DNA of 64,000 nucleotides from Bog-473 sp963828825 (GCA_963828825.1 CAWHGF010000004.1:372001-436000); one strand, 5' to 3'. Positions 1 through 8,872 are shown, numbered from the stretch's first letter. The notes: generated by a model from the sequence alone, not told the origin. Numbers and translations: made by a program.

Positions 1-519
1 GACCCGGGCGCCGGTCGGGGGCTGCGGGTCGCGTTCACCGAACTGGACCTGAGCCGTCTCGCCGAGGACGCGGTGCATGCCATGCAGACCTCGGCGACGG
101 TCGCCGGGATCGTGTTGACCATCGACGCCGGCGACGAAGTACCGATCTTCGGCGACCCGACTCGCCTGCACCAGCTGCTGGGCAACCTCCTCTCCAACGC
201 GATCAAGTTCTCGCCTCGCGGCGGCCGGGTCCACGTGATCGTCGACGACGTGGACTCCTACGCCAGGGTGCAGGTGCTCGACGAAGGGCCCGGCATCCCC
301 GAGGGCGAACGCGACCAGCTGTTCGAACGGTTCTACCGCCTGGCGTCGTCAACTGAGATGGGCGTGCCGGGGACGGGCCTGGGCCTGGCCATCGCCAAGT
401 CCGTCGCCGAAGCGCACGAGGGTTTCGTCGAGATCGCCGACACACCCGGCTGGTCGACCACCTTCAGGGTGTACCTCCCCCTGGGCGCCTCGGTCGCCTC
501 GGTGATCCGGACCGGGTAA
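1..519 (+). CDS. Sensor histidine kinase, C-terminal part (5' end outside window)
   Basis: The reading frame is open from the first base, so only the C-terminal ~172 residues are present. They form the HATPase_c catalytic domain of a two-component kinase: an N box (NLLSNAIKFSP), G1 box (DEGPGIP), F box (FERFYR) and G2 box (GTGLGLAI) occur in the right order. This domain binds ATP and phosphorylates the histidine of the missing dimerisation domain. The sensor region and cognate regulator lie outside the window, so the signal is unknown. It ends 18 bp from, and convergent with, the ABC transporter gene. Confidence 0.9.
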   Translation, partial: DPGAGRGLRVAFTELDLSRLAEDAVHAMQTSATVAGIVLTIDAGDEVPIFGDPTRLHQLLGNLLSNAIKFSPRGGRVHVIVDDVDSYARVQVLDEGPGIPEGERDQLFERFYRLASSTEMGVPGTGLGLAIAKSVAEAHEGFVEIADTPGWSTTFRVYLPLGASVASVIRTG

Positions 520-537
520 CCCGCCCCGCCGGCGGGT

Positions 538-2346
538 TCACGCCGCGAGGAAGCCTCCCGACTGGTGCGCCCACAGGCGCCCGTAGACACCCGAACGGCC
601 TGCCGAGAGGAGCTCGGCATGCGTGCCCTGCTCGACCACGCGGCCGCGGTCGAGCACCACGATGCGGTCGAGGCGGGCGATGGTGGCGAGCCGGTGCGCC
701 ACGACCAGGGCGGTCGTGCCCTCCATGAGGTGCCACAGCGCCTCCTGCACGAGTGACTCCGACTCGGAGTCCAACGCCGACGTGGCCTCGTCCAGGACGA
801 GCACCTTGGCCCCCTTGGCCATGGCTTGTGCGATGGCGACACGCTGGCGCTGACCGCCGGAGAGCTTCATGCCGCGCTCCCCCACCACGGTCTGGTACCC
901 GTCGGGTAGGCGCTCCACGAACTCGTCCACGTAGGCGGCGCGACCGACGGAGCGCACGAGGTCCATGTCGACGCCGTTCCCGCCGTTCCCGCTTTCCATG
1001 CCGTAACAGATGTTCTCGGCGATGGTCCGGTGGAGCATCTGCGGTTCCTGAGGCACGTAGGCGATATGGCCGCGCAGCGAGTGCTGGGTGACGCACGCGA
1101 TGTCCTGACCGTCGATCTCGATCAGCCCACCGTCACGGTCGGCGTAGCGCAGCATCAGCTTGGTCAATGTCGTCTTGCCCGAACCCGAGGGTCCGACCAG
1201 GCCGACGTGCTCGCCCGGTTCGATGCGAAGGTCCAGCCCCTCGAACAACGGAGCCCCGGCGCGGTAGCCGAACCGCAGGTCCCGGAACTCCACCCGCCCG
1301 CGCGGCACCACCATGTCGGGTGCGCCCGGGACGTCGACGATGTCGGGTTGCGTGGCTGCGATGCCGGCGAACTTCGCGCAACGGCCGATGGCGCGGGAGA
1401 TCAACCGGATGAACTCGAACGACTCTTCCAGGCTGGTGCCGACGAACGTCGCGTAGAACAGGATCAGGTAGACCGCACCCGCCGCGGCGACATGGTGCAG
1501 CGCCAGGACCACCCCGACCACGATGGAGGCCCAGTTGAAGAAGGCCATGGCCGACTCCATCTGGATCCGCGTCGTGGTGAAGACCCGGCGAGCCCGCAGG
1601 TCCGCGCTGAGCGAGTCGGCGACCAGCGCGCCGACGTGGTCCTTCTCCCGCTCCTCGGCGGCCTGGGAACGCACGGTGGTCAGATTGGCGATCGTGTCGG
1701 CGATGACCCCGGTCGCCCGGGAGTGGGCGTCGGAGAACTCCTTCTCCGCTGCCACGACCCGGCCCATGCGGCGGTGCAGCACCAGGGCGAACACGGCGAC
1801 CAGCCCGGTCATCACCAGTGCCACGGGCCAGGCCACGATGCCCAGGACAACGATGGCCCCGATGGTGGTGACGCTGATGCGCAGGATGCCCCAGACCATG
1901 GCGTCGATCATGTCCACGAAGGCCCACGTCGAGGTCTCCAGGGTGGCGATGACCTCGCCCGACGGCCTGTCCGTGTGCCAGGAGTGACTGAGGCCGATCA
2001 AGTGGTCGTATCCGCCGGTGATGGCGCGGCCGAATGAGCGCAGGGTGGCGCCCCAGTTCATCCAGCCGCCGATGCGCCCGCAGAGGGTGGCGGCCGCCAG
2101 CACGACGGCGTAGGCGACCAGCAGCGGGCCGAACGACTTCCACAGCCCTTCGTGCGGCCCGAGCCGCGCGATGCGGCTCAACAGCGACGCGAAGATCAGC
2201 GGCGCCGCCACGGCGTTGGCCAGGGTGCCCAGCACGATGGCGGTGCAGGCACCCGTGAACGCGGCGCGGTCGGGCTGCATCTGGCGCCAGCAGTACGCCA
2301 GGGTCTCCTTGGTCGATGCGTTGGGAAAGAGGGTGCGTTCACCCAT
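538..2346 (-). CDS. ABC exporter, fused membrane and ATPase domains
   Basis: 602-residue half-transporter of the MsbA/MDR type. Hydrophobic membrane helices fill residues ~30-310. The ATPase follows, with Walker A GPSGSGKT (385-392), Q-loop VPQEPQ, signature LSGGQ (495-499), Walker B VLVLDE (515-520, catalytic E520) and switch His in AHRLAT. It would work as a dimer in the membrane; the substrate cannot be read from the sequence. I chose the ATG at 2346 because a GGAG ribosome site lies just upstream; the frame stays open further upstream only because of high GC. A 46-codon small ORF precedes it. No peptidase domain is present. Confidence 0.9.
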   Translation of the reverse strand: MGERTLFPNASTKETLAYCWRQMQPDRAAFTGACTAIVLGTLANAVAAPLIFASLLSRIARLGPHEGLWKSFGPLLVAYAVVLAAATLCGRIGGWMNWGATLRSFGRAITGGYDHLIGLSHSWHTDRPSGEVIATLETSTWAFVDMIDAMVWGILRISVTTIGAIVVLGIVAWPVALVMTGLVAVFALVLHRRMGRVVAAEKEFSDAHSRATGVIADTIANLTTVRSQAAEEREKDHVGALVADSLSADLRARRVFTTTRIQMESAMAFFNWASIVVGVVLALHHVAAAGAVYLILFYATFVGTSLEESFEFIRLISRAIGRCAKFAGIAATQPDIVDVPGAPDMVVPRGRVEFRDLRFGYRAGAPLFEGLDLRIEPGEHVGLVGPSGSGKTTLTKLMLRYADRDGGLIEIDGQDIACVTQHSLRGHIAYVPQEPQMLHRTIAENICYGMESGNGGNGVDMDLVRSVGRAAYVDEFVERLPDGYQTVVGERGMKLSGGQRQRVAIAQAMAKGAKVLVLDEATSALDSESESLVQEALWHLMEGTTALVVAHRLATIARLDRIVVLDRGRVVEQGTHAELLSAGRSGVYGRLWAHQSGGFLAA

Positions 2347-2715
2347 GGATGTCTCCAGTTGGGAGGTGAAACGAGCGGGTCGAGGCAATGGGCGCACTCG
2401 TGGTGCGCAGTGGACCTCGGATTGCGTCCGGGCGGTCAGCCCGGCGGTGTCGTGGTCGGCGTCAGTGACCAGTAGGGCAGAGGTCGGGCCCGACCATCCG
2501 GGACCTCCCTCCGACGGCACCAAGCGCAAAGGCGGGCGGCTGGGCCACGATGGTGGACGCGATCAGCGTCGAGTAAGTCGAGCGCGTCGTCATTCCTGCC
2601 ATGTGGTCACCTCGCTTCCGTCTTGTGGTGCAACCCCGCAAAGGTAGCCCATCACATCACCAAACGGCGCAAGAAACGTGAATCGACGCGCGCGCGGTGC
2701 AGGATGGGCGCCCCG
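2347..2715. other. 369-bp interval between ABC exporter and ruvB
   Basis: No conserved gene is recognisable here. On the minus strand it contains a possible 46-codon ORF (2462-2602) and, upstream of it, a TACCTT sequence (2641-2646) that would serve as a -10 element for a minus-strand transcript toward the exporter. No convincing -35 was found. The ruvB stop is at 2716. Confidence 0.4.
2462..2602 (-). CDS. Possible 46-residue small protein upstream of the ABC exporter
   Basis: An ATG preceded by a GAGGTG ribosome-binding sequence opens a 46-codon frame beginning MAGMTTRSTYSTLIAS and ending GPDLCPTGH. The middle is rich in Ala, Gly and Pro. It lies 115 bp upstream of, and on the same strand as, the ABC exporter start. 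It matches no family I recognise and could be a leader peptide, an exported peptide or a chance ORF. No peptide-modifying enzyme is nearby. Confidence 0.25.
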   Translation of the reverse strand: MAGMTTRSTYSTLIASTIVAQPPAFALGAVGGRSRMVGPDLCPTGH

Positions 2716-3801
2716 TCAGAAGAGTGGAGGCGTGTTCATTGCGTCGGCGGCCGACGCCGGCCGTTCCAGACCCAGGTGGGTCCAGGCGCGCTGCGTCGCC
2801 ACCCGGCCCCGCGCCGTGCGCTGGATCAGCCCGCTCTGGAGCAGGAACGGCTCGTACGCGTCCTCGATCGTGTCCGGCTCCTCCCCCACGCACTGCGCCA
2901 GCGTGGTCAGGCCCACCGGCTGACCGCCGAACCGCCCGCAGAGCGTGCCCAGGATGGCCCGGTCGACCTTGTCCAGCCCCAGCTCGTCCACCCCGAAGAG
3001 CTCAAGACCGTCGCTGGCGGTGACCCCGTCGATGAAGCCCTCACCCCGCACCTCCGCGAAGTCCCGCACCCGGCGCAGCAGCCGGTTGGCCACCCGCGGC
3101 GTACCCCGGGAGCGCTCCGAGATCCTGATGGCGCCGTCGGCGTCGATCTGCACCTTCAAGATGCGGGCCGACCGCTCCACGATCGCACGCAGGTCGGCCG
3201 GGTCGTAGAGGTCCAGACGCCCCACGAAGCCGAAGCGGTCCCGAAGCGGGCCGGCGACAAGACCGGTGCGGGTCGTGGCACCGACCAGGGTGAAGCTCGG
3301 CAGCTCCAGGCGGATGGAGCGGGCGGTCGGGCCCTTGCCGATCAGGATGTCGAGGCGGCCGTCCTCCATGGCGGAGTAGAGCATCTCCTCGACGGATCGG
3401 TGCAGACGGTGGATTTCGTCGATGAACAGGACGTCGCCGTCCTGCAAGTCCGTGAGCAGCGCGGCGAGATCGCCGGCCCGGGTCAGGACGGGGCCGGCGG
3501 TGATGCGGAACCCGGCCCCCATCTCGGTGGCGACGATCCCGGCCAGGGAGGTCTTGCCCAAACCGGGCGGACCAGCGAAGAGGATGTGGTCGACGGGCTG
3601 GCGCCGCTGGCGGGCCGCCTGGAGCACGATCCCCAAATGCTCGACCAGCTGCGGCTGCCCGAGAAACTCGGACAACGAACGGGGCCGGAGCCCCACCTCC
3701 TCGAGCTCCTCGGTGCCGTTCGACGCCACCGGATCGACGACACGCTGGCCCTGCCCGGCATCGGGGAACCCGGCGGGCTCCGACTCCGACTCCGGGTCCA
3801 C
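2716..3801 (-). CDS. ruvB: Holliday junction branch-migration ATPase RuvB
   Basis: 361-residue AAA+ motor that drives branch migration of Holliday junctions together with RuvA. Visible: Walker A GPPGLGKT (77-84), Walker B LFIDEIH (125-131), sensor ATTRTG, arginine-finger region GPLRDRF and the C-terminal winged helix. I chose the GTG at 3801 because GGGAGG lies 8 nt upstream; a GTG at 3834 would add 11 residues. The first ~38 residues are acidic and poorly conserved before the LRPRSLSEFLGQ core. It follows ruvA by 37 bp in the order ruvC-ruvA-ruvB. Confidence 0.95.
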   Translation of the reverse strand: MDPESESEPAGFPDAGQGQRVVDPVASNGTEELEEVGLRPRSLSEFLGQPQLVEHLGIVLQAARQRRQPVDHILFAGPPGLGKTSLAGIVATEMGAGFRITAGPVLTRAGDLAALLTDLQDGDVLFIDEIHRLHRSVEEMLYSAMEDGRLDILIGKGPTARSIRLELPSFTLVGATTRTGLVAGPLRDRFGFVGRLDLYDPADLRAIVERSARILKVQIDADGAIRISERSRGTPRVANRLLRRVRDFAEVRGEGFIDGVTASDGLELFGVDELGLDKVDRAILGTLCGRFGGQPVGLTTLAQCVGEEPDTIEDAYEPFLLQSGLIQRTARGRVATQRAWTHLGLERPASAADAMNTPPLF

Positions 3802-3838
3802 GGCCAGAACCTCCCGTCGGGCGCGCGGGCTCACCCGC

Positions 3839-4465
3839 TCACCGCGAGGCCAGCTCGCGCAGCGCCAGGCGGAGCATCTCTTCCACCCCGACATCGTCGC
3901 GTAGGCCGTCGAGCGCACCGCGGATCTCCTCGGGGGCGTACCCGAGCTCGCTGAGCGCCGCCCGCGCCTCGGCCCGGGAGGTCCGGTCGGTCCGATCGCC
4001 GACCACAGCCGCAGCAGCCGTCGCCGCACCGCCGCCCGACAGCGACAGGTCGGGCAGGTCCAGCCGGCTCTTCAACTCGATCAGCAGCCGGGCCGCCGTC
4101 TTGCGCCCCACACCCGGCACCGTGCACAAGGTCTCGAGATCCTCCTCGAGCACCGCCGTGGACAGCGCCGCCGGCGACAGCGCCGCCATGATCGCCAAGG
4201 CCAGCGCAGGACCGACGCCGTGCGAGCCCAGCAGCACCTCGAAGCAACGCCGCTCGTCATCGTGCACGAACCCGTACAGCACGATGGCGTCCTCGCGCAC
4301 ATGGGTGTGCACGTACAGCGTCGCCTCGGCCCCGCTCCCCGCCGTCACCAGCACGGCTGCCGTGGCCGGGGTGACGGCCACCCGGTAGCCGACGCCACCG
4401 ACATCGATGATCACCTCGCCCTCACCGGTCCGCACCACCACCGCTCCACGAAGCAGTCCGATCAC
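3839..4465 (-). CDS. ruvA: Holliday junction DNA-binding protein RuvA
   Basis: 208-residue RuvA, starting MIGLLRGAVV in the OB-fold domain. Helix-hairpin-helix DNA contacts include VPGVGRKTAARL, and a C-terminal RuvB-contact domain follows an Ala-rich linker. The tetramer holds the four-way junction for RuvB. The GTG start overlaps the ruvC TGA by 4 nt (GTGA) and is preceded by a perfect AAGGAGG, 7 nt away, within the ruvC coding sequence. That sequence is tandemly duplicated (see the repeat at 4469-4502). Confidence 0.95.
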   Translation of the reverse strand: MIGLLRGAVVVRTGEGEVIIDVGGVGYRVAVTPATAAVLVTAGSGAEATLYVHTHVREDAIVLYGFVHDDERRCFEVLLGSHGVGPALALAIMAALSPAALSTAVLEEDLETLCTVPGVGRKTAARLLIELKSRLDLPDLSLSGGGAATAAAAVVGDRTDRTSRAEARAALSELGYAPEEIRGALDGLRDDVGVEEMLRLALRELASR

Positions 4466-5004
4466 CCTGTTCCCTCCTTGAGAAGTCCGGTTCCCTCCTT
4501 GACGAGTGCGGCATCGACGGCCCGGCGCAGCGGCACGGTGGTCAGGTGGCAGACCGCCAGGGCCAGCGCGTCGGCCACGTCGGGCGGCCCCTCGACCGCC
4601 GGCAGGCCGAGCACCTGGGCCACCATGCGCTGCACCTGCTCCTTGGTGGCGGCGCCGTAACCCACCAGGCTGAGCTTCACCTCGTTGGCGGTGTACTGGC
4701 CGATCTCGCAGCCGCCCTCGGCGGCGACGAGGAGCGCGAGCCCGCTGGCCTGGCCTACCGACATGGCGGTCTTGGCGTTCACCTGGAAGAAGACACGCTC
4801 GACCACGACCGCCTGCGGACGCAACTCCCCCACCAGCGCCCGCAGCTCCGTGTGCAGGATCAGCAGGCGCTCGGCCAGGGGTGCGGCGGGATCGGTCTCG
4901 ACCACCCCGGCTGCGTGGGCCCGCAGCGCCGCGGTGCCCTCGGCCCGGGCCACCAGCCCGTAACCGCAGCGTGAGAGCCCGGGGTCGATGCCCAATACGA
5001 ACAT
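4462..5004 (-). CDS. ruvC: Crossover junction endonuclease RuvC
   Basis: 180-residue Holliday junction resolvase with an RNase H-like fold. The catalytic acidic set is present: D7 (GIDPG), E69 (VVVER), D142 and D145 (PPDVADALA). The C-terminus is unusual, reading KEGTGLLKEGTG because of a 21-nt direct repeat that also duplicates the ruvA ribosome site. The ATG at 5004 lies 8 nt below TATCCT (5013-5018), so the mRNA may be leaderless; no Shine-Dalgarno is visible. First gene of ruvCAB. Confidence 0.93.
   Translation of the reverse strand: MFVLGIDPGLSRCGYGLVARAEGTAALRAHAAGVVETDPAAPLAERLLILHTELRALVGELRPQAVVVERVFFQVNAKTAMSVGQASGLALLVAAEGGCEIGQYTANEVKLSLVGYGAATKEQVQRMVAQVLGLPAVEGPPDVADALALAVCHLTTVPLRRAVDAALVKEGTGLLKEGTG
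4469..4502 (-). repeat. Tandem 21-nt repeat duplicating the ruvA ribosome-binding site
   Basis: The 13-bp sequence TCAAGGAGGGAAC (minus strand) occurs twice, at 4490-4502 and 4469-4481, exactly 21 nt apart. The period is seven codons, so the ruvC frame is kept. Each copy contains a perfect anti-SD complement, AAGGAGG; the downstream copy is correctly spaced from the ruvA GTG. Confidence 0.85.
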
Positions 5005-5092
5005 GCGTTCGCAGGATAGCCGGGGGTGCTGCCCAGGGGGCGGATCTGGGTGAGGCCGCCGGGTCGGTGCTGCCGGAACCGGGGCGGCGGGC

Positions 5093-5842
5093 TCAGCCTT
5101 CGAAGGCGGCCAGGACTTCGTCGGGGATGTCGGCGTTGGAGTGGACGGACTGCACGTCATCGTGGTCGTCGATCGCCTCCAGGAGGCGCAGGACCTTCTT
5201 GGCCTCGGCCTCGTCGGGGACGGGGACGAGGGTGGTGGGCTCGAGGCTGAGGTCGACGGACTCGGGCGTGATGCCGGCGTCGTCGAGGGCCTGGCGCACC
5301 GACTCGAGGTCGGCCGGGGCGCTGGTGACGACCCAGGCGGCGCCGTTGCTGCTCATGTCCTCGGCGCCGCCCTCCATGGCGATCTCCATGACTTTGTCCT
5401 CGTCGTTCTCGAGGCCCACCGTCACGATGCCCTTGCGCTCGAACTGCCAGCCGACGGCGCCGGGCTCGGCCAAGTTGCCGCCGTTGCGGCTGAAGAGGTT
5501 GCGCATCTCGGCGCCGGTGCGGTTGCGGTTGTCGCTGAGGGTTTCGACCATGATGGCCACGCCATCGGGGCCGTAGCCCTCGTAGTTGATGGCCTCGTAG
5601 CGCACGCCCTCGAGGTCGCCCGTCCCGCGCTTGATCGCCTTCTCGATCGTGTCGAGGGGGACGCTGGCCGCCCTGGCCTTCTGGTAGGCCGTCCGGAGGG
5701 TGGCGTTGGCCTCGAGGTCCCCACCCCCGTCCCGCGCGGCGACCTCGACGAGGCGGATGCACTTGGCGAAGATCTTGGCGCGGGCCTTGTCCTGGGCGCC
5801 CTTGCGGTACTTGGTGGTCGCCCACTTCGAGTGACCCGACAT
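5093..5842 (-). CDS. YebC/PmpR family protein
   Basis: 249-residue member of the YebC/TACO1 family, beginning MSGHSKWATTKYRKGAQDKA, the family's invariant N-terminus, with GYGPDGVAI and the C-terminal DDHDDVQSVHSN also matching. Family members have been described both as DNA-binding regulators and as factors helping ribosomes through difficult stretches. The ATG at 5842 has GAGG upstream. It lies 88 bp before ruvC on the same strand, a conserved neighbourhood in many bacteria. Confidence 0.92.
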   Translation of the reverse strand: MSGHSKWATTKYRKGAQDKARAKIFAKCIRLVEVAARDGGGDLEANATLRTAYQKARAASVPLDTIEKAIKRGTGDLEGVRYEAINYEGYGPDGVAIMVETLSDNRNRTGAEMRNLFSRNGGNLAEPGAVGWQFERKGIVTVGLENDEDKVMEIAMEGGAEDMSSNGAAWVVTSAPADLESVRQALDDAGITPESVDLSLEPTTLVPVPDEAEAKKVLRLLEAIDDHDDVQSVHSNADIPDEVLAAFEG

Positions 5843-5946
5843 GTTCGCTCGTTCCTCTCTGGACTCTGTCCCTCGTCTTGCCAGTGGTGCGTGGTGCGTG
5901 GTGCTGGGCAAGCGGGAAGAACGATTGTATCGAGACTGGTCCGGGT

Positions 5947-6495
5947 TCAGCCCGGGGCGAGGGTGACCGGGACGGAGACGGCCTGGTCGACCGCCAGCCG
6001 GTATTTCCCGGGCGGGGCGTGTTGGACCGTGGCCGGCGCTTCACCGGACCCAATGGTCTCGCTCTGGTTCCAGGACCCGGTGGTGGTGGCGGCGCTGTGG
6101 GGGCCCAGCCGGAGACCCACCTCATCGGGGCAGGAGTACGCCACGGGACCTGGGTATACGTTGACGCCGAGGGCATCGCTGACGACCAGGGAGAGGACCC
6201 CGCAGGGTCCGACCATCAGCGATCGCCGTGCCTGGGGGACGTGCTGGGCCAGCGGGGCGCCGCACGTCGCGGCCCCGGTGTTGCGGAGTCGGACCGTGTA
6301 GGTCACCGGCTCGGCGGGTGTGAAGGCGCGACCGGCGACGGTCACGCTGAGGACGATGTGCTGCGAGTTGCAGTTGTCGAAGGCGACGTGGGCCGATCGG
6401 GTGATGGTCGGGGCCTCGCCGGCCGTTGCCGGTGCCGGCACGGCGGTGACCAGGGTGGCTGCACCTGTTGCGACGGCAGCGACCACGGCCCTCAT
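5947..6495 (-). CDS. Secreted protein of unknown function
   Basis: 182 residues. It starts MRAVVAAVATGAATLVTA, a signal peptide with likely cleavage after PATA (about residue 25). The mature part has four cysteines and a pattern PVTYTVRLRNTGAATC, typical of immunoglobulin-like beta-sandwich domains such as DUF4232 or BsuPI; I cannot assign it more exactly. The ATG lies 9 nt below TAGCGT (6505-6510), a likely -10 box. No functional partner is adjacent. Confidence 0.65.
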   Translation of the reverse strand: MRAVVAAVATGAATLVTAVPAPATAGEAPTITRSAHVAFDNCNSQHIVLSVTVAGRAFTPAEPVTYTVRLRNTGAATCGAPLAQHVPQARRSLMVGPCGVLSLVVSDALGVNVYPGPVAYSCPDEVGLRLGPHSAATTTGSWNQSETIGSGEAPATVQHAPPGKYRLAVDQAVSVPVTLAPG

Positions 6496-6824
6496 ACCCC
6501 TGAGACGCTAGGAGGGCCAGTCGGGTTCGGCGTGCTCTGTCAGCCCGAGGGTCGGGTCGCCGCGTGCAGCACGGATTCCAGGTCGGCCCCCGAGGGCTCG
6601 GCGTCGGCGTCCGTCTGCATGGGGGTGCAGGGGGTGGCCATCAGGAGCGAGACCACATGAAGGCGGATCAGATGGCGGCAACCGTTCCAGGGCGCGACCC
6701 GTCAGCCCCTGCAGAACAGGGGCACGTGCGTGCGCGCGCGGACCCCGGCGCGGTCACCGACGAGATCGTGCGGCCGTCGAGGACTGGGGCTACCTGGGGC
6801 CAGGTGAGAGAGATGGGCCGGAGC
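6496..6824. other. 329-bp interval without a recognisable gene
   Basis: Contains the probable promoter of the secreted protein (TAGCGT, 6505-6510, minus strand) and an inverted repeat, 7-bp arms GCCCCTG/CAGGGGC around 5 nt, at 6705-6723. That hairpin has no T run, so it is not a typical terminator, but it lies where minus-strand transcription from the HNH gene would end. A 33-codon minus-strand ORF at 6540-6641 lacks a ribosome site. Confidence 0.4.
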
Positions 6825-8048
6825 TCATTTCCGCGGCCGGCGCCAGGTCGGCGAGGGCGAGGACACGAACACCCTTCCCTGCGGGCTGACGAAGCGGACC
6901 TCGCCCTGGGCGTCCCCGTCCAACTTCCATCCCAGCTCGTGTACCCGGCTGTGATGAGCCACGCAGAGGGTCAGGAGATTCGACATGACTGTGCGCCCCT
7001 GCTTGGAGGCCCACACGATGTGGTGGACGTCGGTGACGTTCCGGCAGCCGCACCCCGGGAAGCGGCACCCGTTGTCCCGGCGCCGGATCTCGATCCGCTG
7101 CGCATCGCTGGGGTCGCGCTGCAGCGGTTTCTGGTCGAGGCCGGTGCCGTCGGGCGCGTCGAACGACAGCGTGATGTGGGCGTTGCAGGCCAGACGTCGT
7201 GCGACCTCGGCCGAGACCGGACCGGCGCCTTGAATGGAGGCGTGGCCGTACCCGTCGCCGTAGAGGAGGCGGTCGAGGTCGGTGTGCACGATCATCGTCG
7301 TCTGGCCGCCGCCATGGACCGGCGCTGGGTCGCTGCCGCCCGACCGACTCGCCCGCTTGCGGCGTCCCTGCTCCATGCAGATATCGAGGAGGGCATCGGC
7401 GCAACGGCTCTCGAAGCGCACGAAGTCCGGATCGTTGGAACTCGGATGGTCGTCGCGGCGGGCCCGGCCGAGCACCGCGGACTTCACAAGGGCGTACGCG
7501 TCACCCGTGAGCTGTGCCCAGAGCAAGCGGCGCTGGTCGTCGAAGCGGACGAAGCGATGCTGGAAGTGCGCCGCCGCATCGGCGTCCGTCGCCCCCTTGA
7601 CCTCGGCCACCAGTTGCCGGGCTTGCCTCGGCGTCCAATGCTCCGACGCCTGGGCCAGGTCGGCGTCGGTCTCGGGCGTGGCCACCGCGGCCAGGGGGGC
7701 GAAGACATCGAGCGTGAGACGACCGTCGGCCAGGGCACCCGAGAGTGCGGGGAGGTCCTTCACTTTCGCCGCGGACCCGACCAAGGTGCGGGCGCGGGCC
7801 CGACTGACGTGACAGTTGGCGATCAGCCAGTCGCGCATCGACAGGGAGCCGTCCCCGCGCCAGGCCTCCGTACGATCGAACTCCGCGATGTCACGGAGCA
7901 TGGCGCCCTCGTGCTCGGAGATGACGCGCTGGTGCGCGCCGATGTTCTCCGCTAATTCCTTCGAGCGCGGATCGCCGCCGTAGTCACGGCAGACAGGCCG
8001 GGGGCCGCCGGAACGAGCCGGTGGCGAACTTCGGGCGGCAGTTGCCAT
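6825..8048 (-). CDS. DUF222/HNH endonuclease domain protein (13E12 repeat type)
   Basis: About 407 residues. A helical DUF222 domain (from SKELAENIGAHQRVIS to ALVKSAVLGRARR) is followed by a C-terminal HNH nuclease: CRFPGCGCRN, DVHHIVW, NLLTLCVAHHSRVHE, with paired Cys for zinc and the HH catalytic motif. Such proteins are multicopy in actinobacteria (the 13E12 repeat family) and their role is unsettled. The start is uncertain: ATG 8048 avoids overlap with the upstream gene, while the frame stays open to 8135. No terminal repeats flank it. Confidence 0.8.
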   Translation of the reverse strand: MATAARSSPPARSGGPRPVCRDYGGDPRSKELAENIGAHQRVISEHEGAMLRDIAEFDRTEAWRGDGSLSMRDWLIANCHVSRARARTLVGSAAKVKDLPALSGALADGRLTLDVFAPLAAVATPETDADLAQASEHWTPRQARQLVAEVKGATDADAAAHFQHRFVRFDDQRRLLWAQLTGDAYALVKSAVLGRARRDDHPSSNDPDFVRFESRCADALLDICMEQGRRKRASRSGGSDPAPVHGGGQTTMIVHTDLDRLLYGDGYGHASIQGAGPVSAEVARRLACNAHITLSFDAPDGTGLDQKPLQRDPSDAQRIEIRRRDNGCRFPGCGCRNVTDVHHIVWASKQGRTVMSNLLTLCVAHHSRVHELGWKLDGDAQGEVRFVSPQGRVFVSSPSPTWRRPRK

Positions 8049-8097
8049 ACCGGCGAACGGTTGGCGGGGAGGGCCCGAATGTCCGCGTCGTTCGGCA

Positions 8098-8805
8098 CTA
8101 CGAGACGGCGACCGCCGGCGTGACGGCCCGGGCACGGCGTGGCTGGCGGAGCAAAGCGGCGCTGGCGATCAGCATGACGATGAGGAAGCCGACGTAGGCG
8201 CCCCAACCGATGATCAACCAGGCATGGCCGTGATAGCTGCTGAACGTGACACCGATCCAGACCGCAATTGCGTTGAAGGCGGCGACCACGAGCGCGACCC
8301 AGCCGAGCCAGGGCGCGGGGAGCTCGCCGCGCACCATGGCCCACCCGAGCGCGCCGAGGAACACCGCGGTCATCACGGACGTGACCGAGAAGAAGATCGT
8401 GTTCAGATCGCCCAGCGCGCGCACCAGTGAGGGATCACCAACGCCGCCCGGCTGCGCGTCCATGAACGCGAGCAGCACGGTGGGCAGCGCGGCCATCGCA
8501 GTGGTGACGGCCACGCCGATGCCGGACCCGAACACGATCGGTGACAGCGACTCCACGTCGCCTTCGGACCGCCGCAGGACGCGATGCAGATAGCCAACGA
8601 ACCAGAGCAACGTGCCGGCGGCGAAGAAGTCGAAGATCATGCCCGCCTGGAGCGCGGTGTGATGGTCGTGGACCCAGGCCAGTGTTTTGGCTGGACCCGC
8701 ATCGACGCGCGGCTGCTGGGGATAGATGAAACCAGAGAGCACGGCCAGCAAGACGAACGCCAGACCGCTCAACGCGCCGACGCGCTCGAACGTACGGTCA
8801 CTCAT
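8098..8805 (-). CDS. Multi-pass membrane protein, DUF4386-like
   Basis: 235 residues with about six hydrophobic helices (first GALSGLAFVLLAVLSGFIY; last AYVGFLIVMLIASAALL). The overall pattern resembles the uncharacterised DUF4386 membrane family; no catalytic motif is visible. The ATG at 8805 follows AAAGGGG; a GTG at 8823 would add six residues. It lies upstream of the HNH gene on the same strand, but nothing indicates a shared role. Confidence 0.7.
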   Translation of the reverse strand: MSDRTFERVGALSGLAFVLLAVLSGFIYPQQPRVDAGPAKTLAWVHDHHTALQAGMIFDFFAAGTLLWFVGYLHRVLRRSEGDVESLSPIVFGSGIGVAVTTAMAALPTVLLAFMDAQPGGVGDPSLVRALGDLNTIFFSVTSVMTAVFLGALGWAMVRGELPAPWLGWVALVVAAFNAIAVWIGVTFSSYHGHAWLIIGWGAYVGFLIVMLIASAALLRQPRRARAVTPAVAVS

Positions 8806-8872
8806 TCGATCCCCTTTCGTCACGAAGGACAGGGATCAATATAGGACCGGCGCCGTGGCGTGGCTCGGTGGA

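Noticed and set aside
6540..6641. 33-codon minus-strand ORF (MATPCTPMQTDADAEPSG...)
   Set aside because: No ribosome site or -10 box, and random-like composition.
6705..6723. GCCCCTG/CAGGGGC hairpin as an intrinsic terminator
   Set aside because: The stem is short and no T run follows; kept only as a note in the intergenic entry.
6564..7955. 463-residue plus-strand ORF
   Set aside because: It is the complement of the DUF222-HNH gene and shows no recognisable domain.
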